In this document: one piece after another, positions 28,328 through 38,582 of the stretch | How positions within the stretch are numbered: the first letter of the stretch is position 1 | Layout: every line of letters begins with the position of its first letter | NCBI RefSeq assembly: GCF_001468465.1 | Contig: NZ_LNSA01000016.1 | Coordinates: forward strand, 1 to 64,000 | Length of the DNA stretch: 64,000 bases | Origin: Sphingopyxis sp. H115 | GTDB lineage: Bacteria > Pseudomonadota > Alphaproteobacteria > Sphingomonadales > Sphingomonadaceae | Direction of reading: 5' to 3' | Notes under the pieces: generated by a model | The model's database searches: none | Seen by the model: only the letters and a program-made list of their open reading frames with translations | What the model was told of the DNA's origin: nothing | Position numbers and translations under genes: made by a program

Positions 28328-29604
28328 CACTGGACCCCCGCGGTCGCAAGCAGGATGCCGAGGCCGACCATCGCGCCGCTCAGGCTCTTCGTCTTTTCGA
28401 CGTCGATCCATTCGTCAAGCGCGTGCGCCCGCCCGCCCTCGCCGCCCGACCCGATCGTCACCGCCGGAATGCCGAGGCTCATCGGCAGGTTCGAATCGGT
28501 CGACGAGAAGGAGGCCTTGGGTTCGAGGCCGTTCGCACGGATGATCGCATCGGCGTTCCGCACGATCGACTGGGTTGCCGCGGTCTCGCCCGCGGGGCGG
28601 TCGCCGATCATCTTGATATCGGCGGTGATCGGTCCCTCCTTGATTGACCGCGCCGCATTCTCGCCCTCGACGCTCTTCTGGACGACAGCGAGGAAAGCTT
28701 GTTCCAGCTTGGTCAGTTCGGCGGGGTTCACCGAGCGCATGTCGAACTCCATATAGGCCTCGTTCGGGATTGAATTGACCGAGGTGCCGCCCCCCGTCAC
28801 GCTGGCCGAATAGGTCGTCTTGGGGGTCGCGGGGACCGGGATTTTGTAGAAATCGACCACTGCCTGGCTCATCGCCGCCATCGGATTGACAAGCCCGAAC
28901 GCGCCATAGCTGTGACCGCCCGGCCCCTTCCAGGTGATGCGATAGCGTTTCGAGCCGACGCCGCCGGTGACGATGCGCGACGGATCGAGCCCGTCCATCG
29001 AGAAAAAGGCCTTCACCCGGTCCTTATATTTGCCCTTGGTCAAAAGGTAGCGGACGCCGCGCAGGTCGCCGGGGCCTTCCTCGCCGACATTGCCGACAAA
29101 GATGATGTCCCGCTTCACCTTGACGCCGCTCTCCTTCATCGCGCGGGCGTAAGCGAGCAGCACCGCAAGACCGCGCGTATCGTCGCCGACGCCGGGGGCA
29201 TGAAGGCGCGTGCCTTCGCGGCGGACCTTGACCGGCGTGCCTTCCGGAAAAACGGTATCAAGGTGCGCGGCGATCATCACCGCGGGACCGCCCGCCGGGC
29301 CGGTACCGCGATAGACGCCCATCGCATTGCCTTCCGCGTCGATCTCGACATCGGCGAGCCCCGCGTCCGCGAGCATGTTGCGATAGGCGGCGGCGCGCGC
29401 CGCTTCCTTGAACGGCGGCGCAGGAATTTCAGTCAGCTTGACGATCTCCTCGACCATCCGGTCGTGATCGCGATCAAGGATCTCGACCGCCGCACGATAG
29501 CCCTTGGTCTTGAGCACGGCCTCCGGCTGCGAAGCCGGTGCCGCCTGCACGGGCGAGACAGCAAGCAGCGCGGCGGCGAGGCTCAGCGACACGAAATTAC
29601 GCAT
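28327..29604 (-). CDS. Exported M20 family metallopeptidase
   Basis: A 425-residue zinc peptidase with a signal peptide (MRNFVSLSLAAALLAVSPVQ). Metal-site motifs of the M20/PepT group are visible: MIAAHLDTVFPEG (His and Asp ligands), APGVGDDTRGLAVLL (bridging Asp), FVGNVGEEGPGDLRG (catalytic Glu-Glu) and the C-terminal His in EGGRAHALDEW. The dimerisation domain occupies about residues 215-330. It should cleave small peptides or acylated amino acids in the periplasm. It lies 47 bases downstream of tdk and is coupled to a GNAT gene. The ATG at 29604 is chosen because the signal peptide begins there. Confidence 0.9.
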   Translation of the reverse strand: MRNFVSLSLAAALLAVSPVQAAPASQPEAVLKTKGYRAAVEILDRDHDRMVEEIVKLTEIPAPPFKEAARAAAYRNMLADAGLADVEIDAEGNAMGVYRGTGPAGGPAVMIAAHLDTVFPEGTPVKVRREGTRLHAPGVGDDTRGLAVLLAYARAMKESGVKVKRDIIFVGNVGEEGPGDLRGVRYLLTKGKYKDRVKAFFSMDGLDPSRIVTGGVGSKRYRITWKGPGGHSYGAFGLVNPMAAMSQAVVDFYKIPVPATPKTTYSASVTGGGTSVNSIPNEAYMEFDMRSVNPAELTKLEQAFLAVVQKSVEGENAARSIKEGPITADIKMIGDRPAGETAATQSIVRNADAIIRANGLEPKASFSSTDSNLPMSLGIPAVTIGSGGEGGRAHALDEWIDVEKTKSLSGAMVGLGILLATAGVQ

Positions 29605-29651
29605 GGTTTTCCTTTCGCGAAAATACAGGGAACGGGACGAGCGCCGCCGGA

Positions 29652-30254
29652 TCAGGCCGGCATCAGCGACGCCGCCGCCTCGCGCCGTTTCGCCATGAAA
29701 TGCCGCCGGCACATCGCGACGTAACGATCATTGCCGCCGATCTCGGTCTGCGCGCCTTCAACCACCGCGCGGCCCGCCTCATCGACGCGCAGATTCATCG
29801 TCGCCTTCCGCCCGCATTCGCACACTGCCTTCAGTTCGACGAGCGCGTCGGCAAGCCCAAGCAATGCTGCCGAGCCGGGAAACAGGTTGGCCGCGAAATC
29901 GGTGCGCAAGCCGTAGCAGAGCACCGGAATATCGACTTCGTCGGCGAGCCGCGCGAGCCCGAGCACCTGCTCCCGCGACAGGAATTGCGCCTCATCCACG
30001 AGCACACAGGCGAGCGGGCGCTGCCTGTTCTCGTCGTTTGCCGATGCAAACAGGTCACTGTCGGGGTCGAACTTATGCGCCTCGGCCATCAGCCCGATGC
30101 GGCTCGTCACCTGGCCGACGCCATAACGATCGTCGAGCGCCGCGGTCCACAGCATGGTTTCCATACCGCGCTCGCGATAGTTGAAATCCGCCTGCAGCAG
30201 CGTCGTCGACTTGCCGGCATTCATGCTGGCATAATAGAAATAGAGCTTGGCCAT
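29652..30254 (-). CDS. tdk: Thymidine kinase
   Basis: A 200-residue type II thymidine kinase that phosphorylates thymidine in nucleotide salvage. The P-loop is ASMNAGKST at residues 9-17, Walker B is [10 protein letters not shown], the lasso region that binds the base is near [13 protein letters not shown], and the structural zinc site is CECGRK...CRRHF. The length is typical for bacterial TK1-like enzymes. It diverges from the plus-strand acyltransferase gene across a 124-base gap that must hold both promoters. The M20 peptidase gene follows on the same strand. Confidence 0.95.
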   Translation of the reverse strand: MAKLYFYYASMNAGKSTTLLQADFNYRERGMETMLWTAALDDRYGVGQVTSRIGLMAEAHKFDPDSDLFASANDENRQRPLACVLVDEAQFLSREQVLGLARLADEVDIPVLCYGLRTDFAANLFPGSAALLGLADALVELKAVCECGRKATMNLRVDEAGRAVVEGAQTEIGGNDRYVAMCRRHFMAKRREAAASLMPA

Positions 30255-30378
30255 GGAAGTGCGATAACGCGTTCGCCCGCCATCGCCAATCCTCTCGGTG
30301 GCGTCGGCTTGACTCGCCCATCGCCGCTGTCATGCTGCGCAGCAAAAGAAGCAGCATAAACAGTGGGGGAGAGCTGCG

Positions 30379-31803
30379 ATGCGCCTGATGCCGGTAACCG
30401 ACGCGATGTTCCTTTGGGGGGAGAGCCGCGAAATGCCGATGCACATCGGCGGCATCAATCTTTACACGCTGCCCGACGGGGTCGACGAGACTGAATGGCT
30501 GAACGAACAGCTCGCGCTGCTCCGCCAGTCGGAGGGCCTTAGGCGGCCGTTCAGCGAGGTGCTGAAGCTGACCCCGCTCGGCCAGTACGGTCCGATCCGC
30601 CTTGAACCCGATCGCGACATCGACATGCACTACCATGTCCGCGCCGCCGCCTTGCCGAAGCCGGGGCGTTATCGCGAGATGTTCGAGCTGGCCTCGCGCC
30701 TCCATTCGGGACTGCTCGACCGGACGCGGCCTTTGTGGGAAATCACGCTGATATCCGGCTTGCCCAACCGCCAGATCGCGACCTTCAAAAAGGTTCACCA
30801 CGCGCTGATGGATGGCGCTGCAAGCATCCATTTCTATAATTCGATGCTGTCGGCGGATCCCAAGGAACGCCGCGCCGCGTCGCCGCTCTCGGTCGAGGCC
30901 TATGAAGCGTACAAGCGTCTCTTCCCACCCCCCAAAAAGCCTGCGCGCCCGAACCTGACCGACATCAAGGCGATCGGCGACTTCCTGAAGGAGCAATGGG
31001 GCAACAGCGTCGGGGTGACCAAGGCGATGAACCAGTATCTCGCCGCGATGTTCGGCATCGGCGGCGACGGACTCGTCACCCCCTTTGCCGGCGTGCCGCG
31101 CACCAGTTTCAACCGCAATATCACCGGCGCCCGCCGCTTCGTCGCGCAAAGCTGGTCGCTGGAACGCGTGCGCGCGATGGGCAAGGCCTATGACGGAACG
31201 ATCAACGATGCGGTGCTCGGCATGTGCGCGGGTGCGATGCGCAAATATCTGCAATCGCTGAACGAACTCCCAGACAAGCCGCTCAAAGCCATGGCGCCCG
31301 TATCGATCCGCCCGAAGGACGATATCGATTCGGGCAATTCGGTCGCCTCGGTCACCGCGAACCTTGCGACGCACGTCGACGATCCGGCGACGCGCATGGC
31401 GATGATCCAAGAATCGATGAATTCGGCAAAGGCGCAGCTGCGCGCGATGACCGCGGCGCAGATCCAGCTCTATACCGCGATCACCAGCTTCCCGATGATG
31501 CTCACGGCGCTGACGCGCACCGCCGACAAATTCCCGGCCTATTCGGTGACGATTTCCAACGTTCCCGGCCCGCGCGAGCAGATGTACTGGAACGGCGCGC
31601 GCCTCGACGGCATGTATCCCGCGAGCATCCCCGTCGACGGCATGGCGATGAACATCACGCAGGTCTCGAACTTCAAGAATATCGACTTCGGCATCACCGC
31701 CTGCCGTCGCAGCGTTCCGCACGCGCAAAGGATGATCGACTATCTGGAGGAAGCGCTGGTCGAGCTGGAAGCGGCGGCAGGGATCAAGGCGGGAAAGAAA
31801 TAG
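30379..31803 (+). CDS. Wax ester synthase/diacylglycerol acyltransferase (WS/DGAT) family
   Basis: A 474-residue acyl-CoA-dependent acyltransferase for storage lipids. The active site HHALMDG is at residues 140-146, matching HHxxxDG. N-terminal MRLMPVTDAMFLWGESREMP corresponds to the usual L-S-x-x-D-x-x-F/W start. The C-terminal part includes VSIRPKDD, GNSVASVTANLATH, SNVPGPREQMYWNGARLDGM and PASIPVDGMAMNITQVSN, all typical. It makes triacylglycerols or wax esters at the inner membrane. It stands alone on the plus strand in the middle of minus-strand translation genes, convergent to rbfA with 20 bases between stops. Confidence 0.93.
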   Translation: MRLMPVTDAMFLWGESREMPMHIGGINLYTLPDGVDETEWLNEQLALLRQSEGLRRPFSEVLKLTPLGQYGPIRLEPDRDIDMHYHVRAAALPKPGRYREMFELASRLHSGLLDRTRPLWEITLISGLPNRQIATFKKVHHALMDGAASIHFYNSMLSADPKERRAASPLSVEAYEAYKRLFPPPKKPARPNLTDIKAIGDFLKEQWGNSVGVTKAMNQYLAAMFGIGGDGLVTPFAGVPRTSFNRNITGARRFVAQSWSLERVRAMGKAYDGTINDAVLGMCAGAMRKYLQSLNELPDKPLKAMAPVSIRPKDDIDSGNSVASVTANLATHVDDPATRMAMIQESMNSAKAQLRAMTAAQIQLYTAITSFPMMLTALTRTADKFPAYSVTISNVPGPREQMYWNGARLDGMYPASIPVDGMAMNITQVSNFKNIDFGITACRRSVPHAQRMIDYLEEALVELEAAAGIKAGKK

Positions 31804-31823
31804 GCGCCCGAACGAGTCAGGCG

Positions 31824-32231
31824 TCAGCTGTCGCTTTCTCCACCACTCTCAAGATCCCGCGCCACCTTCGGGTCGCGCAGCAATTTTTCGATGTGGCTCG
31901 CCTCGTCGAAGCTCTCGTCGGCGAGGAATTTCAGTTTCGCGGCATATTTCATCCGCACCTTCGACGCGACGGTCTTCTGCAGATAGGCGGTGTTGGTGCG
32001 CAGCGCCTTGAGCACCGCCTCCTCGCCCTTGCCGAGCAGCGGCTTCACGAACACCGTGGCGTGGCGCAGGTCGGGCGACATGCGCACCTCGGTGATGCTG
32101 ACCGGGTGCGTCGCGAGCACGTCGTCGTGCACGTCGCCGCGCGCGATGATCTCGCTCAAGATATGGCGCACCTGCTCGCCGACGCGCAGCACGCGGACCG
32201 AGGGGCCATTGTCCTTTTCGGCTTTCTTCAC
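31824..32231 (-). CDS. rbfA: Ribosome-binding factor A
   Basis: A 135-residue 30S maturation factor with a KH-like fold. Diagnostic parts are [40 protein letters not shown] and [20 protein letters not shown], where the last includes the interaction surface with 16S rRNA. It starts inside the last codons of the DUF1697 gene through a 4-base overlap. In most alphaproteobacteria rbfA directly follows infB and is followed by truB; here a DUF1697 gene has come between infB and rbfA, and truB lies about 4.5 kb further. Confidence 0.95.
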   Translation of the reverse strand: MKKAEKDNGPSVRVLRVGEQVRHILSEIIARGDVHDDVLATHPVSITEVRMSPDLRHATVFVKPLLGKGEEAVLKALRTNTAYLQKTVASKVRMKYAAKLKFLADESFDEASHIEKLLRDPKVARDLESGGESDS

Positions 32232-32782
32232 TTCGCCTTCTTCTCTTCGTCCAGTTTCGCGACGATGCGCGCGATCGAGCGCATATTACGCGCGGTGCCC
32301 TTGCAGCCCAAGCGCCTTTCGATGAAGGCGGTGGTGAGCTTGCTGCCGGCGACCCCGTCGCCATAGTCGAGGAACAGCATGCGCTTGCCGAGCGCGAGCT
32401 TCTCGCCGCCGCGGCCAAGATGATCGCCGACCAGCTGATCGAACTGCGCCTTGGTCGGCTGGTCGGTCAGATACATGGTGTGGACGAACCTGTCCTCGTT
32501 CGTGCCCGCGAAGGGATTGTCCGACACGCCCGCCGCGAGCTCGTCGCGGTCGCGCACCACAACCGCGCTCGTCATGTCGAAACGGTCGTCGACCATCATC
32601 GCCAGCTTTTCCTCGAGCCCGCGCGTCGGCCGCGCATCATGGTCGAACAGCACATTGCCGCTCGCCACGACGGTCTCGACATTGCAGAAGCCCTCGGCCT
32701 CGAAGGCCGAGCGCAGATCGACCATCTTCAGCCGGTTGCCGCCGACGTTGATGCTGCCGAACAGGGCGACGTAGCGCGCCAT
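32228..32782 (-). CDS. DUF1697 domain-containing protein
   Basis: A 184-residue soluble protein. The N-terminal [20 protein letters not shown], then [15 protein letters not shown] and [13 protein letters not shown] match DUF1697, a family whose structures show two ferredoxin-like halves and whose function is unknown. It lies between infB (35 bases upstream) and rbfA (4-base overlap), so it is a member of the translation operon by position. No signal peptide or membrane segment is seen. Base use does not look unlike that of its neighbours. Confidence 0.85.
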   Translation of the reverse strand: MARYVALFGSINVGGNRLKMVDLRSAFEAEGFCNVETVVASGNVLFDHDARPTRGLEEKLAMMVDDRFDMTSAVVVRDRDELAAGVSDNPFAGTNEDRFVHTMYLTDQPTKAQFDQLVGDHLGRGGEKLALGKRMLFLDYGDGVAGSKLTTAFIERRLGCKGTARNMRSIARIVAKLDEEKKAK

Positions 32783-32817
32783 GATGCCGCCTCCCTGTTA
32801 TGCGGAGCGGACGCCCG

Positions 32818-35358
32818 TCAGAGCGTCCGGTCGCGCAGTTCGACCTCGAAGACTTCGAGATGGTCGCCCGGCTTGATGTCGTTGGTATCCGCCAGCACGA
32901 CACCGCACTCGAGGCCGGCGCGCACTTCGGCGACGTCGTCCTTGAAGCGGCGGAGCGACGCGATCGTCGTCGCCGACACGATGACGTCGTCGCGCGTGAG
33001 GCGGGCGTGGAGCCCCTTGCGGATCGAACCTTCGAGCACGAGCAGACCGGCTGCCTTGTCGCGCTTGCCGGCCGGGAAGACTTCCTTGACCTCGGCGCGG
33101 CCGACGACATTTTCGATGCGTTCCGGACCCAGCTCGCCCGCCATCTCCTTCGCCACGTCGGCGGTCAGGTGATAGATGACGTCATAATACATGAAGCGCA
33201 CTTTTTCGCGGTTCGCGATCTCGCGCGCCTTGGCGTTCGGACGGACGTTGAAGCCGATAATCGGCGCACCGGTGGCAGCCGCCAGCGTCACGTCGCTCTC
33301 GGTGATCGCGCCAGCGCCCGATTGGAGCACGCGGACGCGAATCTCGTCGGTCGACAGGCGGTTGAGCGCGTTGACGATCGCTTCGACGCTGCCCTGCACG
33401 TCGCCCTTGATGACCACCGGATATTCGATAACCTTGGCCTTGTCGGCGAGCGCCGAGAACATGCCCTCGAGGCTGACCGGCGCCTGCGCCGTCCGCTTCT
33501 TGAGCGCCTGTTCCTGGCGATAGGCGGCGACTTCGCGGGCGCGCGCCTCATTCTCGACGACCGTAAGGGTATCCCCCGCCATCGGCACGCCGCCGAGGCC
33601 GAGCACCTCGACCGGCATCGACGGTCCGGCGGCCTTGATCTGCTTGCCATGATCGTCGACGAGCGCACGGACGCGGCCGCTTTCGGCGCCGCAGACGAAG
33701 ATGTCGCCAACGTTGAGCGTGCCGCGGCGCACGAGGATCGTCGCGACCGGGCCGCGGCCCTTGTCGAGCTTCGCCTCAATTACCGTGCCTTCGGCGGCGC
33801 GATCTGGATTCGCCTTCAATTCCATGATCTCGGCTTGCAGCGCGATCGCATCGAGCAGCTTGTCGAGACCCGTTTTCTTCAGCGCCGACACTTCAACATT
33901 CTGGACGTCGCCGCCCATTTCCTCGACCACCAGCTCGTGTTCAAGCAGGCGTTCGCGGACGCGCTGCGGGTTGGCGCCATCCTTGTCGACCTTGTTGATC
34001 GCAACGATGATCGGCACGCCCGCGGCCTTCGCATGGTTGATCGCCTCGATCGACTGCGGCTTCAGCCCGTCGTCGGCGGCCACCACCAGGATCACGATGT
34101 CGGTGACGTTGGCGCCGCGCTGGCGCATTTCGGTAAAGGCTTCGTGGCCCGGCGTATCGAGGAAAGTGATGACACTGCCGTCCTTCGCCTTCACCTGATA
34201 GGCGCCGATATGCTGGGTGATACCACCGGCTTCGCCCGCGACGACATTGGCGCCGCGCAGTGCGTCGAGCAGGCTCGTCTTGCCGTGATCGACATGCCCC
34301 ATGATGGTGACTACCGGCGCGCGCGGCTTGAGCTGCGCTGCGTCGTCGACATCCTCGTCGTGGCGGATATCGATATCGGCTTCGCTGACGCGCTTGATCT
34401 CGTGCCCGAATTCGGTGACGAGAAGCTCGGCGGTATCCTGGTCGATCGTCTGGTTGACGGTGACCGGCATGCCCATCTTGAACAGCGCTTTCACCAGGTC
34501 GGCGCCTTTTTCGGCCATGCGGTTCGCCAGTTCCTGCACCGTAATCGTGTCGGGCACGACGACTTCGCGGACCTGCTTTTCGCGCGGCCCCGACGAGGTC
34601 ATGTGCGAACGCTTTTCCTTTTCGCGCGCGCGCTTCAGCGCCGCGAGGCTGCGCGCGCGAGCGCCCTCGTCCTCGTTGAGCGCACGCGTGACGGTCAGCT
34701 TGCCCGACTGGCGGCGATTGTCGGTGCCGCGGGCAGCCTTCGGTTCGGGGCGCTTGGGTTCGGGACGCTTCGGCGCCTCCACCGGGGTAAAGCGGCGCGG
34801 AGCTGGAGCCGCGCTCGCCGCCGGACGCGGCGCAGCGGGAGCGGCTTCGTCACGCGCTTCGGCCGCCGGCGCTTCGGCGACAGGTTCGGCGGCGGCCGCA
34901 GCGGGTGCCGGTTCGGCCGCCTTGGCGGCAGCCTGTTCCTGACGCGCTTCAGCGCGCGCCTTTTCTTCCTCGGCGGCCCGGGCACGCGCGGCTTCGTCGC
35001 GGCGGCGATTTTCCTCGAGCGCCGCCATGCGCGCTTCCTCCGCCTCGCGGAGCAGTTGCGCCTGGCGTTCCTGACGCGTCATCAGGCTGTCATTCTCGCT
35101 CGCCCGCGGCGCGACCGGCTTCGGAGCGGGCGCCGGGGCGGGAGCCGGTGCGGGTGCCGGAGCGGCCTCGACCTCTTCGGCCTCGGGTGCCGGCGCAGCT
35201 TCACCCGGACGGCCGATCACGCGGCGACGCTTCACCTCGACCACCACCGTGTTGCGACGGCCATGGCTGAATTGCTGCTGCACCTGTCCGGCCTCGACCG
35301 TCCGCTTCAGCCCAAGGGGCTTGCGGGTAAGGGTCGGCTTGTCCTGTTCGTCACTCAT
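32818..35358 (-). CDS. infB: Translation initiation factor IF-2
   Basis: An 846-residue GTPase that places initiator tRNA on the ribosome. The N-terminal about 340 residues are a low-complexity Ala-, Glu- and Pro-rich extension (an APAPAPAP run near 65-80) with an IF2-N fold near 265-310. The G domain follows: G1 GHVDHGKT at residues 354-361, G3 DTPGHEAF, G4 NKVDKDG, G5 SALKKTG. Domains C1 and C2 end in [19 protein letters not shown], a typical alphaproteobacterial ending. It follows ylxR after 17 bases in the rimP-nusA-ylxR-infB operon. Confidence 0.97.
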   Translation of the reverse strand: MSDEQDKPTLTRKPLGLKRTVEAGQVQQQFSHGRRNTVVVEVKRRRVIGRPGEAAPAPEAEEVEAAPAPAPAPAPAPAPKPVAPRASENDSLMTRQERQAQLLREAEEARMAALEENRRRDEAARARAAEEEKARAEARQEQAAAKAAEPAPAAAAAEPVAEAPAAEARDEAAPAAPRPAASAAPAPRRFTPVEAPKRPEPKRPEPKAARGTDNRRQSGKLTVTRALNEDEGARARSLAALKRAREKEKRSHMTSSGPREKQVREVVVPDTITVQELANRMAEKGADLVKALFKMGMPVTVNQTIDQDTAELLVTEFGHEIKRVSEADIDIRHDEDVDDAAQLKPRAPVVTIMGHVDHGKTSLLDALRGANVVAGEAGGITQHIGAYQVKAKDGSVITFLDTPGHEAFTEMRQRGANVTDIVILVVAADDGLKPQSIEAINHAKAAGVPIIVAINKVDKDGANPQRVRERLLEHELVVEEMGGDVQNVEVSALKKTGLDKLLDAIALQAEIMELKANPDRAAEGTVIEAKLDKGRGPVATILVRRGTLNVGDIFVCGAESGRVRALVDDHGKQIKAAGPSMPVEVLGLGGVPMAGDTLTVVENEARAREVAAYRQEQALKKRTAQAPVSLEGMFSALADKAKVIEYPVVIKGDVQGSVEAIVNALNRLSTDEIRVRVLQSGAGAITESDVTLAAATGAPIIGFNVRPNAKAREIANREKVRFMYYDVIYHLTADVAKEMAGELGPERIENVVGRAEVKEVFPAGKRDKAAGLLVLEGSIRKGLHARLTRDDVIVSATTIASLRRFKDDVAEVRAGLECGVVLADTNDIKPGDHLEVFEVELRDRTL

Positions 35359-35375
35359 CGAAAACCATCATTCCT

Positions 35376-36146
35376 TCAAAACGCGTCCGAAGCGGCGGTG
35401 CCAGCTGGCGCCGTCCCTGTTTTTTCCTCGCCGGCGGGCGGCGAGGCGTGCGGATCGGAATCGCGGTTGGCCGCGTCCCTACTCCATCCTGTGAAAAACT
35501 GCCAGCGGCTCAAATGCGCCAGCACCCTGTCCGCCGCGCGGGCGTCGGTAATCGCCAGATGCACCGCATTCTCGCGGCCCAATGCCATAGATAGGGTGCC
35601 GCGGTCCACCGGCAAGACCAGTCCCTCGCGTCCCGACCCTTCGGCATCGTCGCCGACGCGCCACGCCTGCGCCAGTTTCTTGCGGCCGTCCTCACCCGCG
35701 TCGCTGGCATGGAGAAGCAGGCGGACCTGCCCCTTGCGCGCCGCCGTTTCGATCTTCTCATTGCCGCTGATCAGCGTGCCCGATCGCGATTCCAGCCCGA
35801 GCCGGTCGAGCGTCGCACGCTGGAGCTGTGCCTCGATACGCGCGCCGAGATCGTCGGGGATCGCGATATGGCTTTCGTGCAGCGCGCGCGCGAGCCCGCC
35901 TTTCAGCTTGCCCTTGGTTTGCGCAGCCTCAAGCTCGGCGCGCGACACGCCGATCCACGCGCCGCGGCCCGGCGCCTTGCCATGCACGTCGGGGGCGATG
36001 CTGCCGTCGGGGCCGAGCGCCAGGCGCACAAGCCGCTCCGCCGGCGAAACATCGCCGGTGATTACACAGCGCCGCTCGGGCACATGCTGGCCGCGCCCCT
36101 TTGCGCGGTCGGTTTCGGTCAGCTGATCATTGCGCGGGGTCCGCAT
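35376..36146 (-). CDS. ylxR: YlxR/DUF448 RNA-binding protein, fused form
   Basis: A 256-residue protein. The N-terminal domain has the YlxR pattern (PERRCVITGDV, RLVRLALGPDGSIAPDVHGK, APGRGAWIG), and the C-terminal domain resembles an L7Ae/eL8-like RNA-binding fold (TLDRLGLESRSGTLISGNEK, KGQVRLLLHASDAGEDG), which gives the longer form usual in alphaproteobacteria. The gene lies between nusA (20-base overlap) and infB. YlxR homologues affect RNase P or transcription and are linked to ribosome function. The ATG at 36146 is chosen because the DUF448 domain follows it at normal distance. The C-terminus is Pro/Ala rich and may be disordered. Confidence 0.88.
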   Translation of the reverse strand: MRTPRNDQLTETDRAKGRGQHVPERRCVITGDVSPAERLVRLALGPDGSIAPDVHGKAPGRGAWIGVSRAELEAAQTKGKLKGGLARALHESHIAIPDDLGARIEAQLQRATLDRLGLESRSGTLISGNEKIETAARKGQVRLLLHASDAGEDGRKKLAQAWRVGDDAEGSGREGLVLPVDRGTLSMALGRENAVHLAITDARAADRVLAHLSRWQFFTGWSRDAANRDSDPHASPPAGEEKTGTAPAGTAASDAF

Positions 36147-37779
36147 CGGCGGCCTCCCCGGTTTGCGGCTCTGCCGCGGGCTCGGCTTCGGCAGGCGCAG
36201 CCGCTTCGGGCTCATCGTCGAACCAGTGCGCACGCGCCGCCATGATGATCTCGTTGCCCTGCTCTTCGCTGAGGCCATATTCGCCAAGCACGCCGCCCTT
36301 GTCCTCGGCACGCTCGCTGCGCGCCGGGCCGCGGCGATTGTCCTGGCGCTTCTTCGCGATCAGCTCGTCAGTCGCCAGGTCGGCGAGGTCGTCGAGCGTC
36401 TTGATCCCCGCCTTGCCAAGCACAACGAGCATCGCTTCGGTCAGGTGCGGGATATCGGCGAGCGCATCTTCGACGCCCAGTTCGCGGCGTTCCTGGCGCG
36501 ACGCTTCCTCGCGGCGCTCGAGCCCTTCGGCGGCGCGGCTCTGCAGTTCCTGCGCCAGCTCCTCGTCGAAGCCTTCGATGCTTGCGAGTTCGTCGATGCC
36601 GACATAGGCGACTTCCTCGAGTTCGCCGAAGCCTTCGGCGACGAGCAGCTGTGCGAGCGTTTCGTCGACGTCGAGTTCTTCCTGGAACATCGTCGAGCGT
36701 TCGACGAATTCGCGCTGGCGCTTCTCGCTCGCGTCGGCCTCGGTCATGATGTCGATCTGGCTGCCGGTGAGCTGGCTGGCGAGACGGACATTCTGGCCGC
36801 GGCGGCCGATGGCGAGGCTCAGCTGGTCGTCGGGAACGACGACTTCGATGCGGCTGTCATCCTCGTCGATCACGACGCGCTGCACCGTTGCCGGCTGGAG
36901 CGCGTTGACGACGAAGGTCGCCGTGTCTTCCGACCAGGGAATGATGTCGATCTTTTCGCCCTGCATTTCCTGGACGACCGCTTGCACGCGACTGCCCTTC
37001 ATGCCGACGCACGCGCCGACGGGGTCGATCGAGCCGTCGTAGCTGATGACGCCGATCTTGGCGCGCGAACCCGGGTCGCGGGCGGCGGCCTTGATCTCGA
37101 TGATGCCGTCATAGATTTCGGGCACTTCCTGCGCGAACAGCTTTTTCATGAAATCGGGGTGGGCGCGCGACAGGAAAATCTGCGGACCGCGCGTTTCGCT
37201 GCGCACCGACAAGATCAGCGCGCGGACGCGGTCGCCGACGCGCATCAGTTCGCGCGGAATCTGCTGGTCGCGGCGGATCACGCCCTCGGCGCGGCCAAGG
37301 TTGACGACGATATGACCAAATTCGACCGACTTCACGACGCCAGTGATGATCTCGCCCGCGCGGTCCTTGAATTCGGCATATTGACGCTCGCGATCGGCTT
37401 CGCGCACCTTCTGGAAGATCACCTGCTTCGCCGACTGTGCATCGATGCGGCCCAGGTCGACCGCGGGCAGCGGATCGACGATGAAGTCGCCAATTTTGGC
37501 GTCCTTCTGCAGCTTCTGACCGGCAGCCAGGTCGACCTGCTTGAAATAATCCTCGACCTGCTCGACGACCTCGACGACGCGCCACAGGCGAAGATCGCCG
37601 GTCTGCGGGTCGAGCTTGGCCCGGATGTCGTTCTCGGCGCCGTAGCGCGCGCGCGCGGCGCGCTGGATCGCTTCCTCGATCGCCTCGATGACGATGGCTT
37701 TGTCGATCATCTTCTCGCTGGCGACGCTGTTGGCAATCGCGAGCAGCTCGGCCTTGTTAGCGGAAATGGCAGTGGCCAT
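36127..37779 (-). CDS. nusA: Transcription termination/antitermination protein NusA
   Basis: A 550-residue elongation factor. Domain order: N-terminal RNA polymerase-binding domain (KAELLAIANSVASEKMIDKA), S1 domain (IITGVVKSVEFGHIVVNLGR), two KH domains (IGVISYDGSIDPVGACVGMK and DDQLSLAIGRRGQNVRLASQ), and acidic C-terminal helix-hairpin-helix repeats (LLVAEGFGELEEVAYVGIDE and related). The tail is Ala/Glu/Pro rich. The start shares the A of the rimP stop codon (TGATG arrangement), so the genes are coupled; the 3' end overlaps the ylxR start by 20 bases. Confidence 0.97.
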   Translation of the reverse strand: MATAISANKAELLAIANSVASEKMIDKAIVIEAIEEAIQRAARARYGAENDIRAKLDPQTGDLRLWRVVEVVEQVEDYFKQVDLAAGQKLQKDAKIGDFIVDPLPAVDLGRIDAQSAKQVIFQKVREADRERQYAEFKDRAGEIITGVVKSVEFGHIVVNLGRAEGVIRRDQQIPRELMRVGDRVRALILSVRSETRGPQIFLSRAHPDFMKKLFAQEVPEIYDGIIEIKAAARDPGSRAKIGVISYDGSIDPVGACVGMKGSRVQAVVQEMQGEKIDIIPWSEDTATFVVNALQPATVQRVVIDEDDSRIEVVVPDDQLSLAIGRRGQNVRLASQLTGSQIDIMTEADASEKRQREFVERSTMFQEELDVDETLAQLLVAEGFGELEEVAYVGIDELASIEGFDEELAQELQSRAAEGLERREEASRQERRELGVEDALADIPHLTEAMLVVLGKAGIKTLDDLADLATDELIAKKRQDNRRGPARSERAEDKGGVLGEYGLSEEQGNEIIMAARAHWFDDEPEAAAPAEAEPAAEPQTGEAADADPAQ

Positions 37780-38330
37780 CAGTCCTGTCCTTCTTCTTCC
37801 ATTTCGTCGGCGCCCTCGATCGAGAGCGGGACGGTTGCGGCAATCAATTTGTCGGTGAGAACGAGCTTGGCCGTGTCGATCGCATCGAACGGCAGCTTGT
37901 GCTCCACCCCTTCCTTGTCCGAAATCGTCACGACATCGCCGTCGATACCGACGAGCGTGCCGTTGAAGCGCTGGCGCCCGGCCAGCTTTTCCTTCAGCGC
38001 CACTTTCGCCTCATGCCCCGCCCAGTCGGCGAAGTCGGCGCGGCGCGTCAGCGGCCGGTCGATGCCGGGCGACGAGACTTCGAGCCGGTAGGCGATCTCG
38101 ATCGGGTCCTTGCCCGCCTCTTCGAGTGCGTCGAGCTTCTCCGAAATGCGGCGCGACAGGTCGGCACAATCGTCGATCGTCAGCTGGCGCGTGTCGGGGC
38201 GTTCGGCCATCACCTGCAAGGTGGGGTCGCTCTCGCCGCCGAAGAAGGCTACGCGAACGAGCGCCAGGCCCATCGCCTCGGCTTCGGGCGCGATGATTGC
38301 GTTAAGGGCGTCGAAATCGACCAATATCAT
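37779..38330 (-). CDS. rimP: Ribosome maturation factor RimP
   Basis: A 183-residue protein for 30S maturation. Landmarks are MGLALVRVAFFGGESDPTLQ, the SRRISEKLDALE helix, YRLEVSSPGIDRPLTRRADF (the most conserved RimP segment) and the C-terminal Sm-like domain with FNGTLVGIDGDVVTISDKEG. Length is in the normal range. It is the first gene of the rimP-nusA-ylxR-infB-DUF1697-rbfA operon. The 252-base gap upstream, shared with divergent sleB-like gene, should hold the operon promoter; no unambiguous -10/-35 pair stands out and nothing else is seen there. Confidence 0.95.
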   Translation of the reverse strand: MILVDFDALNAIIAPEAEAMGLALVRVAFFGGESDPTLQVMAERPDTRQLTIDDCADLSRRISEKLDALEEAGKDPIEIAYRLEVSSPGIDRPLTRRADFADWAGHEAKVALKEKLAGRQRFNGTLVGIDGDVVTISDKEGVEHKLPFDAIDTAKLVLTDKLIAATVPLSIEGADEMEEEGQD

Positions 38331-38582
38331 TCCAATCCAGATGACCAGAAAGCATGTGAGTATAGCCGCCGCGGCCCGCGGCCCCGACGTCCCAACTGGC
38401 TAACCATGTCAAGAAGTAGGGCCGCATATAGGCGCGTGACGGTGAGTCGGCAAGGGGGAATGGCGTCCGCGGCGGATCCCCCGATACGACTTGAAACATT
38501 TTGTTGGCGTTTCGGCGTATAAGGCGGACTGGCCCGCTCTGCGCGAATCGCGCGTGGAGCCCCACCGGAATGTAACGCACAT

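Noticed and set aside
32800..38091. Two long plus-strand frames opposite infB, ylxR, nusA and rimP
   Set aside because: They mirror the minus-strand genes and have only low-complexity composition.
38331..38582. Possible tRNA or small RNA in the rimP/SleB gap
   Set aside because: No cloverleaf or clear hairpin-plus-T terminator could be built by eye; it is treated as a divergent promoter region.
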